In this document: piece after piece, positions 40,565 to 49,063 of the stretch
How the letters are laid out: every line of letters begins with the position of its first letter
Position numbering within the stretch: the first letter of the stretch is position 1
From: Bacteroidales bacterium
GTDB lineage: Bacteria > Bacteroidota > Bacteroidia > Bacteroidales > UBA932
DNA: 64,000 nt
Reading direction: 5' to 3'
NCBI GenBank assembly: GCA_017509685.1
Contig: JAFWPA010000036.1
Location: forward strand, 1-64,000
The notes under the pieces: model-generated
The model's database searches: none
What the model was told of the DNA's origin: nothing
The model's input: only the letters and a program-made list of their open reading frames with translations
Translations under genes and position numbers: made by a program

Positions 40565-43150
40565 CTAGAACTGCTGGCCCAGGACGAAGTGGAAATGGCT
40601 TCCACCGTTGGTGGTGTCGTCGAAGCCGTAGCCCCAGTCGACGCCCAGCAGGCCGATCATGGGCAGGAATACACGCACGCCCACACCCGCGCTTCGCTTG
40701 ATCTGGAACGGATTGAACTCCCGGATGTCGCTCCAGCAGTTACCGCCTTCCAGGAAGGCCAGGGCATAGATGGTGGACTGAGGCTGCAGGATAACGGGAT
40801 AGCGGAGTTCCACGGTGAACTTGTCGTACACGTTACCCGCGTAGCTGATACCGTTCTGGCTGTACGGGGTGACCTTGCGAGGCGTGAGGGAATAGTCCTC
40901 GTAACCGCGCAGGGACACGATTTCGGCGCCGTAGGTCATATAGCCCGACATACCGTCGCCGCCCACCTGGAAGTTCTCGAACGGAGAATAACCCCAGTTG
41001 CGGTTGTAGTAACCCAGATAGCCGAACTGCGCGCGTGTCATCAGCACCAGGTCTCCCACCAGCTTGGTGTACACCGTGCCGTTGAATTTCCACTTGTGGT
41101 ACTCGATCCACTTGTAGCGCTGGGCCGACGTCCAGTCGTCGTAGTTCACATCCTTCCAGCTGTTCACGGGCACGCGCTCGCCCAGTTCGTCGTAGGTATA
41201 CTTCCGGAACAGGGAGTACGGCGGCGTAAACTGCAGGGAGAAGGAGAATTCGGAACCCGTACGGGGATAAATCTGCTGGTCCGATGAGTTACGCGTGAGG
41301 GAGATGGTATAGCTGAGGTTGTGGGAAATACCGTCGTTGAACGCGAAGTAACTGTTGGTCCAGTTGGTGAGCTTGTAAGTTTGCCAGCTGAGGTTGTTGT
41401 ACAGCACGAAGTAGCTGTCGGGCCACTTGAGGCGCGTACCCAGACCGGCGTTGAAGCCGAACACCTCGAACATCTTGTCCGTGGAGAGGATGCCGATGGC
41501 AAGATAGGAGTCCGTCATCCTGGAATAGTAACCGGAGATACTGAGGGACGTGGGTTTCTTGCCGAAGAGCCAGGGCTCCATAAAGCTGGCGCTGAGGGAA
41601 GTGTAGTACTTTCCGTTGGTCTGGAAACGGAAGGAAAGAGTCTGGGCGTCTCCCAGCGGAACGGGCCGCCAGGCGCCTTTCTCGAAGAACCGGCGGGTAG
41701 AGAAGTTGTTGAAACTTACGCCGGCCGTGAGCACGAAGGTGTTACCGCCCCAACCGCCGGAGAGTTCCAGCTGGGAAGACGGCTTCTCCGTCACGTGGTA
41801 CATGATGTCCACGGTATTGTTGAGCTGGTTGGGCAGGATGCTCCAGCCGCGGTTGGGATCCATGGCAGCCTCGGGGTCGAACTGGCCCATGGAGGAAATC
41901 TCACGGATGGAACGCTCGAAGTCCGTCTGGCTGAAGAGATAGCCGGGACGGGTGGTGAGCTGGCGGCGTACCACTTTCTCGTTGGTGAGGTCGTTGCCGT
42001 CGATGATAATCTCGTTGAGTACGGCGGGCTTGCCTTCGGAGATGCGCATCTCCACGTCCACGGAGTCGTTCTGGATGTTCACCTCCACGGGCGTCACGTT
42101 GAAGAAGAGGTAACCGTTGTCACGGTACAGCTTGGAGACGTCGTATTCGTTCTCCTTGCCGCCGCCGTGCAGGCGCTTCTCCATGGTAACAAGGTCGTAC
42201 ACGTCTCCGCTCTTGATCTGGAGGATTTCGTTGAGTACATCGGAGGAATACACCGAGTTACCCGTCCAGGTGATGTTGCGGAAATAGTACTTGCGGCCCT
42301 GGTCGAAGACCATGTCGATGTTCAGGTGCTTGCCGTCTTCCAGGAAGTACACCGAGTCGCGCACCAGGCGGGCGTCGCGGTAACCGGCCTCGTTGAAGGC
42401 GTCCAGGACGGTCTTGCGGTCCTTTTCGTATTCCTTCTCCTTGAACTTCTTGGACTTGAAGAAGTTGTACCACGTTGCGGCGTGGGTCTCCTTCATGTTC
42501 TTGGCCAGCTTCATGGGCTTAACGTCCGTGTTACCGGTGTAGTTGATGTCCTTGATGCGGATTTTCTTGCCGCGGTCCACGTTGAAGGTGACGCGGATGG
42601 CGCTCTTGATCATGGTATCCCGCTGGACATCCACGTCCACGTTCACTTTCAGGAAACCCTTTTCCTTATAGTAACGCTTGATGATGTCCACGGAAGTATT
42701 CTTCACATATTCGGAGTATTCGCGGCCGGGACGCAGGTTCAGGCGCTCCTGCAGGTCCTTCTTCTCTCCGCTTTTCACGCCGGTGTAGTTCCAGCGGGAC
42801 ACGCGGGGACGTTCCCGTACGCTGATGACAAACCAGGCGGTGTCGGCCTGGGCGCTCAGAGAGTCCACCATCACGGCCACGTCCTCGAAGTAGCGCTGGG
42901 CCACCAGGCGCTTCACGATGCCCGTGACCTCTTCACCGGGGACGGTGATTTCCTGACCGGCCTGCAAACCTGTGAGCTGCAGGATCTGGTGCTGGTTGAA
43001 ATACTGGTTCCCTTCTACACTCACACCACCCACGACGTAGGTCCTGGGACGGTTGTAATCGACCTCGATGCTGCTGCGGGACGTCTGCGCCTGCAGGGAC
43101 ATTCCCGTCAGGAGCAGCACGGCAGCGCATAGTATCTTGATTCCTCTCAT
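40565..43150 (-). CDS. bamA: Outer-membrane protein assembly factor BamA
   Basis: 861 residues with a signal peptide (GIKILCAAVLLLTGMSLQAQ). Five POTRA repeats (~35-440) are recognisable from repeated VxxVxVEGN and Y.xxGY motifs (GVSVEGNQYF, YKEKGFLKVNVD, NEAGYRDARLV, YRDNGYLFFNV). The C-terminal barrel ends in Phe (GSHFHFVLGQQF) with the Bam barrel DWGYGFD-type motif. BamA inserts outer-membrane proteins. A bamD gene occurs at 51666, and OmpH chaperones at 39941 and 47321 would deliver clients. Confidence 0.96.
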   Translation of the reverse strand: MRGIKILCAAVLLLTGMSLQAQTSRSSIEVDYNRPRTYVVGGVSVEGNQYFNQHQILQLTGLQAGQEITVPGEEVTGIVKRLVAQRYFEDVAVMVDSLSAQADTAWFVISVRERPRVSRWNYTGVKSGEKKDLQERLNLRPGREYSEYVKNTSVDIIKRYYKEKGFLKVNVDVDVQRDTMIKSAIRVTFNVDRGKKIRIKDINYTGNTDVKPMKLAKNMKETHAATWYNFFKSKKFKEKEYEKDRKTVLDAFNEAGYRDARLVRDSVYFLEDGKHLNIDMVFDQGRKYYFRNITWTGNSVYSSDVLNEILQIKSGDVYDLVTMEKRLHGGGKENEYDVSKLYRDNGYLFFNVTPVEVNIQNDSVDVEMRISEGKPAVLNEIIIDGNDLTNEKVVRRQLTTRPGYLFSQTDFERSIREISSMGQFDPEAAMDPNRGWSILPNQLNNTVDIMYHVTEKPSSQLELSGGWGGNTFVLTAGVSFNNFSTRRFFEKGAWRPVPLGDAQTLSFRFQTNGKYYTSLSASFMEPWLFGKKPTSLSISGYYSRMTDSYLAIGILSTDKMFEVFGFNAGLGTRLKWPDSYFVLYNNLSWQTYKLTNWTNSYFAFNDGISHNLSYTISLTRNSSDQQIYPRTGSEFSFSLQFTPPYSLFRKYTYDELGERVPVNSWKDVNYDDWTSAQRYKWIEYHKWKFNGTVYTKLVGDLVLMTRAQFGYLGYYNRNWGYSPFENFQVGGDGMSGYMTYGAEIVSLRGYEDYSLTPRKVTPYSQNGISYAGNVYDKFTVELRYPVILQPQSTIYALAFLEGGNCWSDIREFNPFQIKRSAGVGVRVFLPMIGLLGVDWGYGFDDTTNGGSHFHFVLGQQF

Positions 43151-43183
43151 TCGCGGTTCAGTTATCTTGCAAAGATAAGCATT

Positions 43184-43885
43184 TTATTTCACTTTACCAT
43201 AACGGCGGTCCCTGCGGGCGTATTCCGCCAGGGCTTCCCGGAACTGCGGCTTGCGGAAGTCCGGCCACAGCGTATCGGTAAAATAGAATTCCGTATAGGC
43301 GCTCTGCCACAGCAGGTAATTGGAGATGCGCAGTTCGCCGGAGGTGCGGATGAGCAGGTCCGGGTCCGGGATGCCGGCGGTGACCAGATACCGGTCGAAG
43401 TCCGGCAGTTCCATAGCCTGGAGCTGCTCGGGAGACAATTGTGCCGCAGCCTTTTTCACAGCCTGCAGGATGTCCCACTTGCCGCTGTAGCTCAGGAAGA
43501 GGATCAGGGTGCAACGGACATCGGCCACGTTGGTACGCTCCATCATTTCGTCGATGGTCCGGTTGAGTCCGTCGCTCAGGCGGGCGCGGTTGCCCAGCAC
43601 CATAAAGCGGATCTTGTTGTCCAGGAACGTCTTGAGCTCGTTCTTCATGGCCCGCATCATCAGTTCCATCAGGGCGATGACTTCGTCCTGCGGCCTATTC
43701 CAGTTTTCCTCCGAGAAGGCATAGACCGAAAGGTACTTCACGCCGTCTTCGGCGGCGGCTTCCAGGCAGGCACGGACGCTCTCCACGCCTTCGATGTGCC
43801 CTTTCACGCGGTCCAGACCGCGGGCCTTCGCCCATCGGCCGTTACCGTCCATAATAATGGAAACGTGCTGCGGTATTTTCTCCAT
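43184..43885 (-). CDS. uppS: Undecaprenyl-diphosphate synthase (cis-prenyltransferase)
   Basis: 233 residues; cytosolic face. It makes the C55 lipid carrier for peptidoglycan and O-antigen. The catalytic Asp is in IIMDGNGRWAKARG (~10-23), and family motifs LSVYAFSEENWNRP (~67) and DLLIRTSGELRISNYLLWQ (~185-203) are intact. It sits between nadK and bamA. Confidence 0.95.
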   Translation of the reverse strand: MEKIPQHVSIIMDGNGRWAKARGLDRVKGHIEGVESVRACLEAAAEDGVKYLSVYAFSEENWNRPQDEVIALMELMMRAMKNELKTFLDNKIRFMVLGNRARLSDGLNRTIDEMMERTNVADVRCTLILFLSYSGKWDILQAVKKAAAQLSPEQLQAMELPDFDRYLVTAGIPDPDLLIRTSGELRISNYLLWQSAYTEFYFTDTLWPDFRKPQFREALAEYARRDRRYGKVK

Positions 43886-43889
43886 AGAA

Positions 43890-44714
43890 TTACTCGTTGT
43901 TGCGCATGTCTTCTCCCCAGAAAAGGCGTGAGGTAAGGGCCTTCACGAAACCCGATTCCGGGAGCCGGACACGTTTAAGCGAAAACTGTGCCATCTCCAC
44001 GTGGATGGTCCATTCCGGATGAATTTCTTCCACGCGGTTGTCCATGGACATGGTAGCCTTGCCGTCCCGGGACTCGAAGGAGATGTCTATCTTGGCGGTC
44101 TCGGGGATCACGATGGGGCGCACGTTCAGGTTGTGCGGGGAAATAGGGGCCATCACCAGCACCTTGGTCTCCGGCATACAGATGGGACCGCCCACGCTCA
44201 GGGAATAGGCCGTGGAGCCGGAAGGGGTGGCCACCAGGAGACCGTCGGCCCAATAGGTGGGCAGGGGTTCCCCGTTGATGCTCACGTGGATGCCCAGCAC
44301 GGAAGAGCCACTGCGGTGCAGGGCCACCTCGTTCACGCTGTAGGGCAGCATGCCGATGGAACGGCGCGCCTCGGGACCCTTGAGCGTAGCGTTGAGCACG
44401 GTACGGTACTCGATGCTGAATTCTCCCTCCAGGAGGGCTTTCCGCACAGCCTCCGGCTGGTTCTCGCAGAGGAAGCCGATGCGGCCGAAGTTCACGCCCA
44501 GGATGGGCAGGCCGATATCGGCCACAACGTGCGCGGCGCTCAGGAAAGTGCCGTCGCCGCCCATCGAAAGGACCAGGTCAGTGTCCGGGCGGACATCGGC
44601 CTTGGTGCGAATCTCGTATACCTCGAAGGTGGCCGATTCCAGGTCCTTCAGCAGCGTAGCCATCCGCTCGTCGCTCCGGAGCTCCTCCTTGAGAATGAAA
44701 TATCCTATTTTCAT
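43890..44714 (-). CDS. nadK: NAD kinase
   Basis: 274 residues. It phosphorylates NAD to NADP. The GGDGTFLSAA motif (~51-60) and the downstream LGVNFGRIGFL and ATPSGSTAYSLSVGGPI motifs are typical. It is the first gene of the nadK-uppS-bamA-ompH run, 4 bp before uppS. The classical neighbour pdxJ is present but reversed 1.8 kb away, separated by a GH31 gene. Confidence 0.95.
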   Translation of the reverse strand: MKIGYFILKEELRSDERMATLLKDLESATFEVYEIRTKADVRPDTDLVLSMGGDGTFLSAAHVVADIGLPILGVNFGRIGFLCENQPEAVRKALLEGEFSIEYRTVLNATLKGPEARRSIGMLPYSVNEVALHRSGSSVLGIHVSINGEPLPTYWADGLLVATPSGSTAYSLSVGGPICMPETKVLVMAPISPHNLNVRPIVIPETAKIDISFESRDGKATMSMDNRVEEIHPEWTIHVEMAQFSLKRVRLPESGFVKALTSRLFWGEDMRNNE

Positions 44715-44800
44715 AGCATCCGATTAAATCAACCGACAAAATTAACACATTTCCGTGATTTTTCTTAATATATGGTAGGTATTTGTGGGGAAAATTTCGT

Positions 44801-44808
44801 TATCTTTG
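44801..44808 (+). promoter_or_regulatory. -7 element of the GH31 gene
   Basis: TATCTTTG; 8 nt to an ATG at 44817 and 23 nt to the preferred ATG at 44832. Confidence 0.55.
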
Positions 44809-44831
44809 TGATAATCATGAATAATCACACT

Positions 44832-46391
44832 ATGAAGTCTCTGTTGAAAGCCCTGCTGCCCTTGATGCTGGTTTCCTGCACCGGCGGCACCGCCATTCCT
44901 GTCGGAACGGATGTTCGTTACTGGGGAGGTCATATCAAGGACGGCTCCCGGATGCCGTTCGAGCCCGGATTCCGGACCGCCCTGAATGATAATCTGTCCA
45001 ACCAGACCGCTCCCCTGCTGCTGGGCTCCGACGGCACGTACGTCTGGAGCGACGCCCCCTTTGCCTTCGAGGTCACCGGAAAAAGCATCGAAGTGGACCG
45101 GAAGGTAGAGGTAGTGAAAGCCGGCGAGACGCTGGCCGATGCCTACCGCGCAGCGGCCAGGGCACATTTCCCGGCCGATGGCCAGCTGCCCCCGGCGGAA
45201 TTCTACCGGGCGCCGCAATACAACACCTGGATCGAGCTGATGTACGACCAGAACCAGGAGGGTGTGCTGGCGTATGCCCGCGGCATCCTGGAGAACGGGC
45301 TTCCCGCAGGCATCATCATGATTGATGACACCTGGCAGGAAGACTACGGCAAGTGGGAGTTCCACCCCGGGCGCTTCCCGGACCCCAAAGCCATGTGCGA
45401 CGAGCTGCACCGGATGGGCTTCAAACTGATGCTGTGGATCTGTCCCTTCGTGAGCATGGACCAGTACTTGATTTGCCGGGAGATTAACAGCTTCCAGGGT
45501 TTCCTGCACACGGCCGACGGTCAGCCTTACCCCGTACGCTGGTGGAACGGGACATCGGCCGTCCTGGACTTCTCCAATCCGCAATCGGCTCAATGGTTCG
45601 ACGGCCGGCTCCGGCACCTGATGGACAGTTACGGCGTAGACGGTTTCAAGTTCGACGCCGGCGATTTCGATTTTTATCCGGCCGATGCCCTGGCCGCGGG
45701 CGGCGACGTTCCCGGCTGGGAGCAGTGTTCGCTCTTTGTCCAACTGGCCCGCAAATACCCCTACAACGAGCTCCGGGCCGGGTGGCGGAATGCCGGGCAG
45801 CCCATCGTCCAGCGCCTGCACGACAAAGCGCACTCCTGGGAAGACCTCGCCAAACTCATCCCGGAAATGATGGCCGAAAGCCTGATGGGATACAGCTTCT
45901 GCTGTCCCGATATGGTGGGCGGCGGCAGCTTTGAAACATTTTTAAGCGGCCAGACGGACCAGGACCTGATTGTCCGTTCGGCCCAGGTCCATGCCCTGAT
46001 GCCCATGATGCAGTTCTCCCTGGCCCCCTGGCGGGTCCTGTCCCCCGAACGGTACGCCGCCGTGCTGAAAGCGGTTAAAACCCGGGAGAGCCTGCTACCC
46101 TATATCGAATCTCTCTACGCCAAGGCCGCGGCCGAAGGGGAACCCATCGTGGCGCCGCTGGAGTTTTACTTCCCGCACCAGGGTTTTGCCTCCGTCAAAG
46201 ACGAATTCATGCTGGGCGACCGCATCCTGGTAGCCCCCGTCCTGGAGCCCGGCACTTCGCGCACGGTTGTCCTGCCCCAGGGCCGCTGGAAGGCCGATGA
46301 CGGCACCGAATACGCCGGCGGAACCCACCGCATCGACGCTCCCCTGGACCGTCTCCCCTATTTCGAGCTGGTGAGCCCCGTCCAGGACTAG
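44832..46391 (+). CDS. GH31-family glycoside hydrolase lipoprotein
   Basis: 519 residues from ATG 44832, where a lipoprotein signal begins (KSLLKALLPLMLVSC); ATG 44817 would add five residues. The TIM barrel (~115-400) has GIIMIDDTWQEDYGKWEFHP, LMLWICPFVS and the nucleophile motif DGFKFDAGD (about residue 276), then RAGWRNAGQPIV and a C-terminal beta-sandwich with MLGDRILVAPVLEPGT. The FKFDAGD form resembles MYORG-like GH31 members acting on alpha-galactosides or alpha-glucosides, so linkage is open. Codons and GC match the surroundings. It stands alone between nadK and pdxJ with no susCD genes nearby. Confidence 0.88.
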   Translation: MKSLLKALLPLMLVSCTGGTAIPVGTDVRYWGGHIKDGSRMPFEPGFRTALNDNLSNQTAPLLLGSDGTYVWSDAPFAFEVTGKSIEVDRKVEVVKAGETLADAYRAAARAHFPADGQLPPAEFYRAPQYNTWIELMYDQNQEGVLAYARGILENGLPAGIIMIDDTWQEDYGKWEFHPGRFPDPKAMCDELHRMGFKLMLWICPFVSMDQYLICREINSFQGFLHTADGQPYPVRWWNGTSAVLDFSNPQSAQWFDGRLRHLMDSYGVDGFKFDAGDFDFYPADALAAGGDVPGWEQCSLFVQLARKYPYNELRAGWRNAGQPIVQRLHDKAHSWEDLAKLIPEMMAESLMGYSFCCPDMVGGGSFETFLSGQTDQDLIVRSAQVHALMPMMQFSLAPWRVLSPERYAAVLKAVKTRESLLPYIESLYAKAAAEGEPIVAPLEFYFPHQGFASVKDEFMLGDRILVAPVLEPGTSRTVVLPQGRWKADDGTEYAGGTHRIDAPLDRLPYFELVSPVQD

Positions 46392-46490
46392 GCGTAACTG
46401 CTTGAGCATCAAATGTTTTTTGATTTTTCTTTAGGCTCCCGGGGCTAAAGAAAAACGGAAAGAGTGCTGATAGTCAACGACTTAGGGCGC
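46392..46490. repeat. Intergenic palindrome, copy 4
   Basis: Central TTTTTCTTTAG / CTAAAGAAAAA hairpin around GCTCCCGGGG. The right arm reads GTGCTGATAGTCAACGACTTAG and the left is its degenerate mirror; outer ends are GGCGTAA and TTAGGGCGC. It begins directly after the GH31 stop codon. Confidence 0.75.
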
Positions 46491-46524
46491 GGGCGAAAAT
46501 ATTGGGCAATTGGGGAAAAATGCG

Positions 46525-46532
46525 TACTTTTG
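46525..46532 (+). promoter_or_regulatory. -7 element of pdxJ
   Basis: TACTTTTG with 9 nt to the ATG at 46542. Confidence 0.5.
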
Positions 46533-46541
46533 TAGGTTTAA

Positions 46542-47276
46542 ATGAAAGCAGAAATGACCCGACTGAGTGTAAACATCAATAAGATTGCCACCATCCGCAA
46601 CGCGCGGGGCGGGAATATACCGGACGTGGCGCTGGCCGCCCGCAGGTGCGAGGAATTTGGCGCCGAGGGCATCACGGTGCATCCCAGGCCGGACGAACGG
46701 CATATCCGCTATGCCGACGTAAGGGAAATCCGGCCCATGATAACTACGGAATTCAATATCGAGGGCAACCCTACCGTCCAGAGCTTCGTGGACCTGGTGC
46801 TGGAAGTGGTGCCGGACCAGGTGACGCTGGTGCCCGACGGCCATAACGCCATTACCTCCAACGCCGGGTGGGACACCCTGGCCAACAAGGGCCTGCTCAC
46901 GGACCTGTGCCGGATTTTCCACAGCAAGGGCATCCGTACGTCCATCTTCATCGACCCGGATCCCAGGATGGCTTACGGCGCCGCCGCCTGTGGGGCCGAC
47001 CGCGTGGAACTGTATACGGCCGACTACGCCCTGCTGTACCCCCAGGGACGGGAAGCGGCCATCGCCCCCTATCTGGAGGCGGCCAAGGCGGCCCGCGACG
47101 CCGGCCTGGGCCTGAACGCCGGGCACGACCTCTCCCTGGAAAACCTGGCATACTTCATTGAGACCATCCCCTGGACCGATGAGGTTTCCATCGGCCACGC
47201 CCTCATCTCCGACGCCCTGTATATGGGCCTGGAGAAAACTATTGAGGCATACCTTTCGCAAATCCGCAAAAAATAG
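46542..47276 (+). CDS. pdxJ: Pyridoxine 5'-phosphate synthase
   Basis: 244 residues. It condenses 1-deoxy-D-xylulose 5-phosphate with 3-amino-2-oxopropyl phosphate in vitamin B6 synthesis. Starts LSVNINKIATIRNARGG, then GITVHPRPDERHI (~43), the catalytic Glu in TEFNIEGNP (~70), VTLVPDG (~92) and GLNAGHDLS (~190). An in-frame ATG at 46554 is an alternative start. Confidence 0.95.
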   Translation: MKAEMTRLSVNINKIATIRNARGGNIPDVALAARRCEEFGAEGITVHPRPDERHIRYADVREIRPMITTEFNIEGNPTVQSFVDLVLEVVPDQVTLVPDGHNAITSNAGWDTLANKGLLTDLCRIFHSKGIRTSIFIDPDPRMAYGAAACGADRVELYTADYALLYPQGREAAIAPYLEAAKAARDAGLGLNAGHDLSLENLAYFIETIPWTDEVSIGHALISDALYMGLEKTIEAYLSQIRKK

Positions 47277-47277
47277 T

Positions 47278-47285
47278 TAACTTTG
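47278..47285 (+). promoter_or_regulatory. -7 element of the second OmpH gene
   Basis: TAACTTTG spanning the pdxJ stop region, 35 nt before the ATG at 47321. Confidence 0.5.
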
Positions 47286-47320
47286 CGATTCCTTACGATT
47301 TAATTATAATAAACGCAATA

Positions 47321-47929
47321 ATGAAAAAGAATCTTATCCTCTTCGGCGCCGCCGCCCTGCTGGCCATCGCCGTTTCCTGCAACCAGAATCAGGCAGCAGC
47401 TCCCGCAGGCACCGCCGCCAAAGACAGCCTGGCCGTAGCCGGCAGCATCGTCTATTTCAATATGGACAAGGTGATGGAAGGCTACGACATGGCCAACGAC
47501 CTCAACTCTGTCTTCGAGACCAAGACCTCCGGCATCCAGGCCGAGATCGACCGTCGCGGCAAGAAACTGGAGAAGGACGCCGCCGATTTCCAGAACAAGG
47601 TGGACAAAGGCCTCCTCACCCAGTCCGTGGCCCAGGCCCAGTACCAGAAACTGCAGGAACAGCAGCAGAGCTACCAGCAGTATGTGGTGACCAAGCAGCA
47701 GGAAATGGCCGAAGAGCAGCAGGTGATGATGAACCAGATTGCCAACGCCATCTCCGAATACGTGGCCGAGTTCAACCTGGAGCACAACTACGCCATGATC
47801 CTGACCACAGCCGGCAGCATCCTGTCCACCCCCGTGGTCACCGCCGATCCCAAGCTTGACATCACCGACGAACTCCTGGCCGGCCTGAACGCCGCTTACA
47901 TCAAAACGAAGGAATCCTCCAAGAAATAA
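47321..47929 (+). CDS. OmpH/Skp-like lipoprotein
   Basis: 202 residues. A lipobox (LLAIAVSC, Cys about 20) makes this a lipoprotein, unlike the soluble OmpH at 39941. An Ala-rich linker leads to IVYFNMDKVMEGYDMANDL, a long Gln-rich coiled coil (~70-150) and a closing strand NYAMILTTAGSILST, the Skp pattern. It may be a membrane-tethered chaperone. A glycosyltransferase gene starts 3 bp after its stop. Confidence 0.88.
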   Translation: MKKNLILFGAAALLAIAVSCNQNQAAAPAGTAAKDSLAVAGSIVYFNMDKVMEGYDMANDLNSVFETKTSGIQAEIDRRGKKLEKDAADFQNKVDKGLLTQSVAQAQYQKLQEQQQSYQQYVVTKQQEMAEEQQVMMNQIANAISEYVAEFNLEHNYAMILTTAGSILSTPVVTADPKLDITDELLAGLNAAYIKTKESSKK

Positions 47930-47932
47930 GTT

Positions 47933-49048
47933 TTGAGGATCGCGCTATTATCCAGCTTCTACCCCTTGCGGGGTGGCATTTCCCAGTTCAACGCTTCAAT
48001 GCTGATTGGACTGGGAAAATGCAATGATGTAAAGGCCTTTTCCTTCTCCCGGCAGTATCCCGACTTCCTGTTCCCCGGCAAAACGCAGTACGTGACGCCG
48101 GAGGACGAAGCCACTCCGGTAGAAGCCGAAGCCCTGCTGGATACGATCAATCCCCTTACCTGGATCAAGACCGCCCGCGCCATCCGCGCCTGGAAACCGG
48201 ACCTTCTGGTGATGAAGTACTGGATGAGCTGGTTCGCCCCTTCGCTGGGCTATGTGGCCCGGCACTGCGGCTGCAAGAGCGTGGTGGTGCTGGATAACGT
48301 GATCCCCCATGAGGCCCATTGGTTTGACAAGCCCCTCACCCGGTATTTCCTGAAGGGCTGCACCGGCTTCGTTTCCATGTCGGAGAGTGTGGAGAAGGAC
48401 CTCCTTTCCCTGCGTCCCGACGCCCCGCACATCCTGCTCCCTCACCCGCTGTACGCCCATTTCGGCCCCAAACTGCCCCGCGGGGAAGCGGCCGCCACCC
48501 TGGGCGTGGATCCTGGCAAAAAGACCCTCCTGTTCTTCGGCCTTATCCGGGAATACAAAGGGCTGGACATCCTGCTGGAGGCCTTCCGGGACCTTCCCGA
48601 AGACTATCAGCTGGTGGTGGCGGGAGAACCTTACGGTTCCTTCGACAAGTATCAGACAATCATCGACAGCCTTCCCGGCAAAGACCGCGTATACGTGTTC
48701 CCGGACTATATCCGGGACTCGCAGGTGAAACAGTTTTTCAGCGTGGCCGATGTGGCCGTCATTCCCTACCGGAGCGCCACCCAGAGCGGCATCAGCTCCA
48801 TCGCCTACCACTTCGACGTACCCATGGTGGTCACCGATGTGGGCGGGCTGAAGGGAACCATCGGCGCGCGTGGCACGGGAATTGTCGCACCCGAACCCAG
48901 CCCGGAAGCCATCCGCACGGAGGTTCTCCGCTTCTTCCGGGATCCGGCCGTCAGGCAGGGCTGCCTGGAGGCCATCGGCAAAGAGAAAGAGCGTCTGGGA
49001 TGGGACGTATTTTGCCAAAACCTGACGGCCTTTGCCGCCACCTTATAA
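47933..49048 (+). CDS. GT4-family glycosyltransferase
   Basis: 371 residues from a TTG start, 3 bp after the OmpH-like stop; no nearer ATG keeps the N-terminal strand RIALLSSFYPLRGGISQFN that opens the GT-B fold. The C-terminal half has LLFFGLIREYKGLDILLEAF (~200) and the nucleotide-sugar region VIPYRSATQSGISSIAYHFDVPMVVTDVGG (~285, in pattern). Retaining GT-B transferase, substrate unknown; the lone position argues for a conserved role rather than a capsule locus. Confidence 0.9.
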   Translation: MRIALLSSFYPLRGGISQFNASMLIGLGKCNDVKAFSFSRQYPDFLFPGKTQYVTPEDEATPVEAEALLDTINPLTWIKTARAIRAWKPDLLVMKYWMSWFAPSLGYVARHCGCKSVVVLDNVIPHEAHWFDKPLTRYFLKGCTGFVSMSESVEKDLLSLRPDAPHILLPHPLYAHFGPKLPRGEAAATLGVDPGKKTLLFFGLIREYKGLDILLEAFRDLPEDYQLVVAGEPYGSFDKYQTIIDSLPGKDRVYVFPDYIRDSQVKQFFSVADVAVIPYRSATQSGISSIAYHFDVPMVVTDVGGLKGTIGARGTGIVAPEPSPEAIRTEVLRFFRDPAVRQGCLEAIGKEKERLGWDVFCQNLTAFAATL

Positions 49049-49063
49049 TATATGTGTAACGCC

